From assembly GCA_022511045.1 (NCBI GenBank), contig JAFLSF010000019.1, forward strand, positions 1-37,942: 37,942 nt of DNA, given 5' to 3'. Shown piece by piece: positions 33,703 through 37,942 of the stretch (the first letter of the stretch is position 1; the number at the start of each line of letters is the position of its first letter). This DNA is from Prevotella sp. GTDB taxonomy: Bacteria > Bacteroidota > Bacteroidia > Bacteroidales > Bacteroidaceae. The position numbers were made by a program, and so were the translations under genes. A model generated the notes under the pieces. That model had not been told where the DNA came from. It did no database searches and worked only from the letters and a program-made list of their open reading frames with translations.

Positions 33703-35682
33703 ATGGCAAAAGTATTAGATTCAAAAATTCCTGCAGGTCCAGTACCTGAGAAATGGAAGGAATATAAGGCTCATCAGCGTCTGGTAAATCCGAAAAATAA
33801 GTTAAAACTCGACGTGATAGTCGTAGGTACAGGTTTGGCTGGTGCATCGGCAGCAGCTTCACTTGGCGAGATGGGTTTCAATGTGATTAACTTGTGTATT
33901 CAAGATTCGCCACGTCGTGCTCACTCTATTGCCGCACAAGGTGGTATAAACGCTGCCAAGAATTATCAGAACGACGGCGACTCTGTCTATCGTTTGTTCT
34001 ATGATACAGTAAAGGGTGGTGACTATCGTGCTCGTGAGGCTAATGTTTATCGTTTGGCTGAGGTTTCCAATAATATTATTGACCAATGTGTGGCACAGGG
34101 TGTACCCTTTGCTCGTGAATATGGTGGTATGCTTGCTAATCGTTCTTTCGGTGGTGCCCAAGTGAGCCGTACATTTTATGCTAAGGGACAGACGGGTCAA
34201 CAGTTGTTGTTAGGTGCCTATTCCTCACTCTCTGCCCAAGTAAAGGCAGGTAAAGTGAAGCTATATACCCGTTATGAGATGGAGGACGTAGTAATCGTTG
34301 ACGGTCGTGCTCGCGGTATCATAGCTAAGAACCTTGTTACTGGTAAACTGGAGCGCTTTTCAGCTAATGCTGTTGTAATTGCTACTGGTGGTTACGGCAA
34401 TGCCTATTTCCTATCTACTAACGCTATGGGCTGCAACTGTACAGCTGCCGTTCAGTGTTATCGTAAAGGAGCTTATTTTGCTAATCCATCCTACGTTCAG
34501 ATTCATCCTACTTGTATTCCTGTTCATGGTGACAAGCAATCGAAGTTGACGCTGATGTCTGAGTCATTGCGTAATGATGGACGTATCTGGGTACCCAAAA
34601 AGATAGAAGACGCTAAGGCTTTGCAACAGGGTACAAAGCAAGGTTGGGAAATTCCTGAGGAAGACCGCGACTATTATCTGGAGCGCCGCTATCCTGCCTT
34701 TGGTAACCTCGTTCCTCGCGACGTAGCTTCTCGTGCTGCTAAGGAACGTTGTGACAAGGGCTTTGGTGTTAATAATACGGGTCTTGCTGTATTCCTCGAT
34801 TTCTCTGAGTCTATCAACCGTTTGGGCATTGATGTAATAATGCAACGTTATGGTAATCTTTTTGAAATGTACGAGGAAATTACCGACGTATTCCCTGGTG
34901 ATGTTGCTAACGAGATTAACGGCGTGAAGTATTATAAGCCCATGATGATTTATCCTGCTATTCACTACACGATGGGTGGTATCTGGGTAGATTATGAATT
35001 GCAAACTACTATTCCAGGTCTATTTGCTATTGGCGAGTGTAACTTCTCCGATCATGGTGCTAATCGTCTTGGTGCTTCTGCACTGATGCAAGGATTGGCT
35101 GATGGTTATTTTGTATTACCTTATACTATCCAGAACTATCTGGCTGACCAAGCTATCTGGGCTAAGGTTCCTACAGACCGTCCTGAGTTCGACGAGGCTG
35201 AAAAAGCTGTTAATGCAGAACTCGACCGTCTTCTCAATATCAAGGGTAAACGTTCCGTAGACTCTATCCATAAAGAGTTGGGTCATATTATGTGGGAATA
35301 TGTAGGCATGGGTCGCACTGCAGAAGGCTTAAAGACAGGCTTGAAGAAGATGCATGATTTAGAGAAAGAGTTCGATACCAACCTTTTTGTTCCAGGTACG
35401 AAGGAAGGTTTAAATATTGAGCTTGATAAGGCAATCCACCTGCGTGACTTCTTCACAATGGGTCAGCTTGTAGCCTTTGATGCCCTTTCTCGTAATGAGT
35501 CCTGTGGTGGTCACTTCCGCGAGGAATATCAGACAGAAGAAGGCGAGGCTAAACGTGACGATGAAAACTACTTCTATGTAGGTTGCTGGGAGTATAAAGG
35601 CAAGGGTAATGAGCCCGAACTCACCAAAGAACCATTGGAGTATGAAGCAATTAAAGTACAAACCCGTAACTATAAGAACTAA
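33703..35682 (+). CDS. frdA: Fumarate reductase/succinate dehydrogenase flavoprotein subunit
   Basis: This is the catalytic subunit interconverting fumarate and succinate with a bound FAD. The 659-aa protein has the dinucleotide motif [18 protein letters not shown], the FAD-linking [18 protein letters not shown] region, the active-site HPTCIP, the [21 protein letters not shown] signature region, and a C-terminal [20 protein letters not shown] stretch. In gut Bacteroidales the complex mainly runs as fumarate reductase to make succinate; direction cannot be read from sequence. Codons favour T-ending forms (GCT, GGT, CGT), which fits high expression. frdB follows after 5 bp. Confidence 0.96.
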   Translation: MAKVLDSKIPAGPVPEKWKEYKAHQRLVNPKNKLKLDVIVVGTGLAGASAAASLGEMGFNVINLCIQDSPRRAHSIAAQGGINAAKNYQNDGDSVYRLFYDTVKGGDYRAREANVYRLAEVSNNIIDQCVAQGVPFAREYGGMLANRSFGGAQVSRTFYAKGQTGQQLLLGAYSSLSAQVKAGKVKLYTRYEMEDVVIVDGRARGIIAKNLVTGKLERFSANAVVIATGGYGNAYFLSTNAMGCNCTAAVQCYRKGAYFANPSYVQIHPTCIPVHGDKQSKLTLMSESLRNDGRIWVPKKIEDAKALQQGTKQGWEIPEEDRDYYLERRYPAFGNLVPRDVASRAAKERCDKGFGVNNTGLAVFLDFSESINRLGIDVIMQRYGNLFEMYEEITDVFPGDVANEINGVKYYKPMMIYPAIHYTMGGIWVDYELQTTIPGLFAIGECNFSDHGANRLGASALMQGLADGYFVLPYTIQNYLADQAIWAKVPTDRPEFDEAEKAVNAELDRLLNIKGKRSVDSIHKELGHIMWEYVGMGRTAEGLKTGLKKMHDLEKEFDTNLFVPGTKEGLNIELDKAIHLRDFFTMGQLVAFDALSRNESCGGHFREEYQTEEGEAKRDDENYFYVGCWEYKGKGNEPELTKEPLEYEAIKVQTRNYKN

Positions 35683-35687
35683 AGAAC

Positions 35688-36446
35688 ATGGCTAAAAATA
35701 TTTCATTTACGATTAAGTTTTGGCGTCAGAATGGACCGAAAGATACGGGTCACTTCGACAGTTATGAGATGAAAGATATTCCAGATGATACCTCATTCTT
35801 GGAGATGCTGGATATTCTCAACGAGAACCTCATTAACGAGGGTAAAGAGCCCTTCGTATTTGACCACGATTGCCGAGAGGGCATTTGCGGTATGTGTTCA
35901 CTCTATATCAATGGTACGCCTCATGGCAAGACAGAACGTGGTGCAACGACCTGTCAGCTCTATATGCGTCGCTTTAACGACGGCGACACTATTACCGTAG
36001 AGCCTTGGCGTTCTGCTGGTTTCCCTGTCATCAAGGACTGTATGGTTGACCGTAACGCTTTCGACAAGATAATCCAAGCTGGTGGCTATACCACAATCCG
36101 TACAGGTCAGGCTCAAGATGCCAATGCTATCCTCATTCCAAAGGAAGATGCAGATGAGGCTATGGATTGTGCCTCTTGTATTGGCTGTGGTGCTTGCGTA
36201 GCCGCTTGTAAGAACGGTTCTGCTATGCTCTTTGTATCGTCAAAGGTTTCTCAGCTTGCACTGCTTCCTCAAGGTCGTGTTGAGGCTGCTCGCCGCGTTA
36301 AGAACATGGTGGCCAAGATGGATGAGTTGGGATTCGGTAACTGTACAAATACCCGTGCTTGTGAAGCCGTTTGTCCAAAGAATGAGACAATCTCGAACAT
36401 AGCCCGCCTCAATCGCGAATTGATAAAGGCAAAGTTGGCAGATTAA
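35688..36446 (+). CDS. frdB: Fumarate reductase/succinate dehydrogenase iron-sulfur subunit
   Basis: FrdB passes electrons between the quinol site and FrdA through three clusters. The 252-aa protein has the [2Fe-2S] motif [19 protein letters not shown], the [4Fe-4S]-type motif [17 protein letters not shown], and a last motif [15 protein letters not shown] that supplies the remaining cluster ligands. It closes the operon and is followed by a strong intrinsic terminator at 36464-36504. Confidence 0.96.
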   Translation: MAKNISFTIKFWRQNGPKDTGHFDSYEMKDIPDDTSFLEMLDILNENLINEGKEPFVFDHDCREGICGMCSLYINGTPHGKTERGATTCQLYMRRFNDGDTITVEPWRSAGFPVIKDCMVDRNAFDKIIQAGGYTTIRTGQAQDANAILIPKEDADEAMDCASCIGCGACVAACKNGSAMLFVSSKVSQLALLPQGRVEAARRVKNMVAKMDELGFGNCTNTRACEAVCPKNETISNIARLNRELIKAKLAD

Positions 36447-36463
36447 ACGGTAATTATATATGA

Positions 36464-36504
36464 AAATAAGGTTCCTTAATGAAAGTAAGGAACCTTATTT
36501 TTTT
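36464..36504 (+). terminator. Intrinsic terminator of the frdCAB operon
   Basis: AAATAAGGTTCCTTA (36464-36478) and TAAGGAACCTTATTT (36486-36500) form a perfect 15-bp stem with a 7-base loop, running into a T-tract ending at 36504. It begins 18 bp after the frdB stop. The run of A on the left arm could also let it act in the reverse direction. Confidence 0.92.
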
Positions 36505-36619
36505 GCTATGTCAATAGAAGATTAGAGCGATGAAAGACGCTTACGGTATTGGCATAATTGCGTTTCGCTTAATGTAGCCTTTTCTATATCAACATAAGAG
36601 GTAATTAGAAAAACTTTTG

Positions 36620-36627
36620 TACCTTTG
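36620..36627 (+). promoter_or_regulatory. -7 box for the DUF418 gene
   Basis: TACCTTTG ends 8 bases before the ATG at 36636, so the leader would be only a few nucleotides. No TTTG is visible at the usual -33 distance. Confidence 0.6.
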
Positions 36628-36635
36628 CAGCCAAT

Positions 36636-37844
36636 ATGACAATGAAAGGACCAACAGCCGAACGGGAGCGATATTTGATATTGGACGTATTGAGAGGACT
36701 GGCGTTGATGGGCATAGCTTTGGCAAACTTTCCAGAGTTTGCACTATGGACGTTTCTAAGTGCCGACGAACAGGCACTTTTGCCTACGGCAGGCATTGAC
36801 CGAGTAGTGCGCTATTGGCAGTACGTATTGGTCGACGGCAAGTTTTACACCATTTTCTCGTTGCTCTTTGGCGTTGGTTTCTCGCTGATATTGGCACGCC
36901 ATAGTCGTCGGCTTTTTCTTCGGCGTATGTTCATTTTCGTTTTGATAGGTTTCCTGCATCTGATGTTCGTTTGGAGTGGCGACATACTGCTGCTCTATGC
37001 CGTAGGAGGCTTGTTGCTGACTTTGTTCGTTGATTTCAAGGATAGTACACTGCTTATAATCGCCCTACTACTAATATTGATGCCTGTGGGACTCGATGCG
37101 CTGACAGAGTTCTGTGGTGTAGATTTCGCGGCACCGTTTTACAATCAATGGTGGCAGGTGGCCACAGCACAAGGCATTACAGAGGAGAATTTTGCCACGT
37201 GGTTACGCGACGCTGAAAACTATAATCAGATGTTTGCTTTCCTCCTGCAAGGAGCCTGCGAACGCCTTTGGGAGTTTGTCGAAGGTCATCGGTTGCCGAA
37301 AGTATTAGGCCTGTTCATATTGGGCTACCTTGTCGGCAAGCACCGACTATATACCCGACTCTCAGAGTTACCTTTACGACCCATCTTTTTGTGGACGTTA
37401 ATCATAGGCACACCCATGTCGTTGCTCTATGGGTGGAGTGCCACTCATGGGCATTTGTGGGGACAAACGATACATTCAGTACTTTATGCCTCCAGCGTCA
37501 TCCCTCTGGCTGTTGCCTATGTTACAGGGTTGTGCCTTCTATATCTCCGTAATCAGCGTGCAATGGTCTTCCGTTGGTTAGCAGCTCCAGGGCGTATGGC
37601 CCTTTCCAATTACATCTCTCAGTCATTTATAGGTATAGCACTATTCTATGGTATTGGCTTTGGACTTGGCACCACATTCGGCCTTACCGCCATAGAATTG
37701 ACGGCTTTCGTTGTTTTCTTGTCGCAGATTCTTTGTAGCCGCCTGTGGCTGCTCAGGTTCCGCTTTGGTCCTTTAGAGTGGTTGTGGCGTATGGCAACCT
37801 ACGGTCGCTACTTCCCTGTCACCATTGACAAGCGTAGAAACTAA
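36636..37844 (+). CDS. DUF418 domain membrane protein (YeiB-like)
   Basis: The 402-aa protein opens RYLILDVLRGLALMGIALANF, the typical start of the YeiB/DUF418 group, with KFYTIFSLLFGVGFSLIL and RRMFIFVLIGFLHLMFVWSGDIL following. About ten membrane helices are present. The C-terminal DUF418 region shows PGRMALSNYISQSFIGIALFY and ends FGPLEWLWRMATYGR. The function of this family is not established. An internal ATG at 36642 (third codon) is an alternative start. It stands alone between the frd terminator and the right-hand GTATAC array, which begins 13 bp past its stop. Confidence 0.9.
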   Translation: MTMKGPTAERERYLILDVLRGLALMGIALANFPEFALWTFLSADEQALLPTAGIDRVVRYWQYVLVDGKFYTIFSLLFGVGFSLILARHSRRLFLRRMFIFVLIGFLHLMFVWSGDILLLYAVGGLLLTLFVDFKDSTLLIIALLLILMPVGLDALTEFCGVDFAAPFYNQWWQVATAQGITEENFATWLRDAENYNQMFAFLLQGACERLWEFVEGHRLPKVLGLFILGYLVGKHRLYTRLSELPLRPIFLWTLIIGTPMSLLYGWSATHGHLWGQTIHSVLYASSVIPLAVAYVTGLCLLYLRNQRAMVFRWLAAPGRMALSNYISQSFIGIALFYGIGFGLGTTFGLTAIELTAFVVFLSQILCSRLWLLRFRFGPLEWLWRMATYGRYFPVTIDKRRN

Positions 37845-37857
37845 TCACGAGAAGGCA

Positions 37858-37940
37858 GTATACCCCTTGTCTTCCCTATGTATACACTTTGTATACCCCT
37901 GGAATACAACTTGTATACACGGCGTATACAACCTGTATAC
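37858..37940 (-). repeat. 11-bp-phased GTATAC palindrome array (right copy, inverted)
   Basis: GTATAC hexamers start at 37858, 37880, 37891, 37902 (as GAATAC), 37913, 37924 and 37935; the slot at 37869 holds GTCTTC. The spacing is exactly 11 bp throughout. Read on the minus strand, 37942-37858 matches 17-101 at 76 of 85 positions without gaps and with the same order of spacers. The degenerate slot falls at the same place in both copies. The window ends inside this element, which suggests an assembly break at a repeat present elsewhere in the genome. Confidence 0.93.
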
Positions 37941-37942
37941 TC

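Overview
The window looks like a contig from a member of the Bacteroidales, most likely Prevotella or a close relative. Three lines of sequence evidence support this. Promoters have the Bacteroidetes form (TTTG, 19-20 bp, TAnnTTTG) upstream of mnmG, dtd, ychF, leuS, the fumarate reductase operon and several minus-strand genes. There is a porZ gene of the type IX secretion system (T9SS). Two secreted proteins end in a short tail of the kind I associate with Prevotella exported proteins. All genus-level statements are inference. No rRNA, tRNA, CRISPR array, phage or transposase was seen.

Layout. 1-314: an 11-bp-phased GTATAC array, a perfect hairpin, a few degenerate 22-bp repeats and the mnmG promoter. 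315-6547 (+): mnmG, apt, uvrC, dtd, a MazG-like pyrophosphohydrolase and deoC. Two parS-like ParB sites flank apt. 6549-7529 (-): a long-chain polyprenyl diphosphate synthase. 7619-13663 (+): polA, a Gfo/Idh/MocA oxidoreductase, ychF and lgt. 13638-18501 (-): mutS, a secreted endonuclease I and a secreted OB-fold-like protein. 18502-19169: a long non-coding gap with a clear 22-bp tandem array. 19170-27512 (+): leuS, a YitT-like membrane protein, rdgB, porZ, a polytopic membrane protein and a GtrA-like protein, tightly packed. 27514-30467 (-): nadA, a GT11 fucosyltransferase-like gene and an acyltransferase-3 gene. 30468-30837: a very AT-rich gap with several DnaA-box matches, a candidate oriC. 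30838-31404 (+): a SpoU-type RNA methyltransferase. 31364-32788 (-): an L-fucose/L-arabinose isomerase-family protein. 32979-36446 (+): frdC-frdA-frdB. 36636-37844 (+): a DUF418 membrane protein. 37858-37942: a second GTATAC array, inverted relative to the first.

How the parts work together. Most genes are housekeeping: tRNA modification and proofreading, DNA repair and replication, nucleotide salvage and sanitation, quinone side-chain synthesis, lipoprotein maturation, NAD synthesis, and anaerobic fumarate respiration. The accessory layer is the cell surface: PorZ, two T9SS-style tails, a fucosyltransferase, an acyltransferase and GtrA.

The most notable signals are non-coding. Two parS-like sites and a DnaA-box/AT-rich cluster about 28 kb apart suggest that this is the origin-proximal part of the chromosome. 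An 85-bp inverted repeat of phased GTATAC palindromes closes both ends of the contig. A separate 22-bp-period repeat family occurs at two loci.
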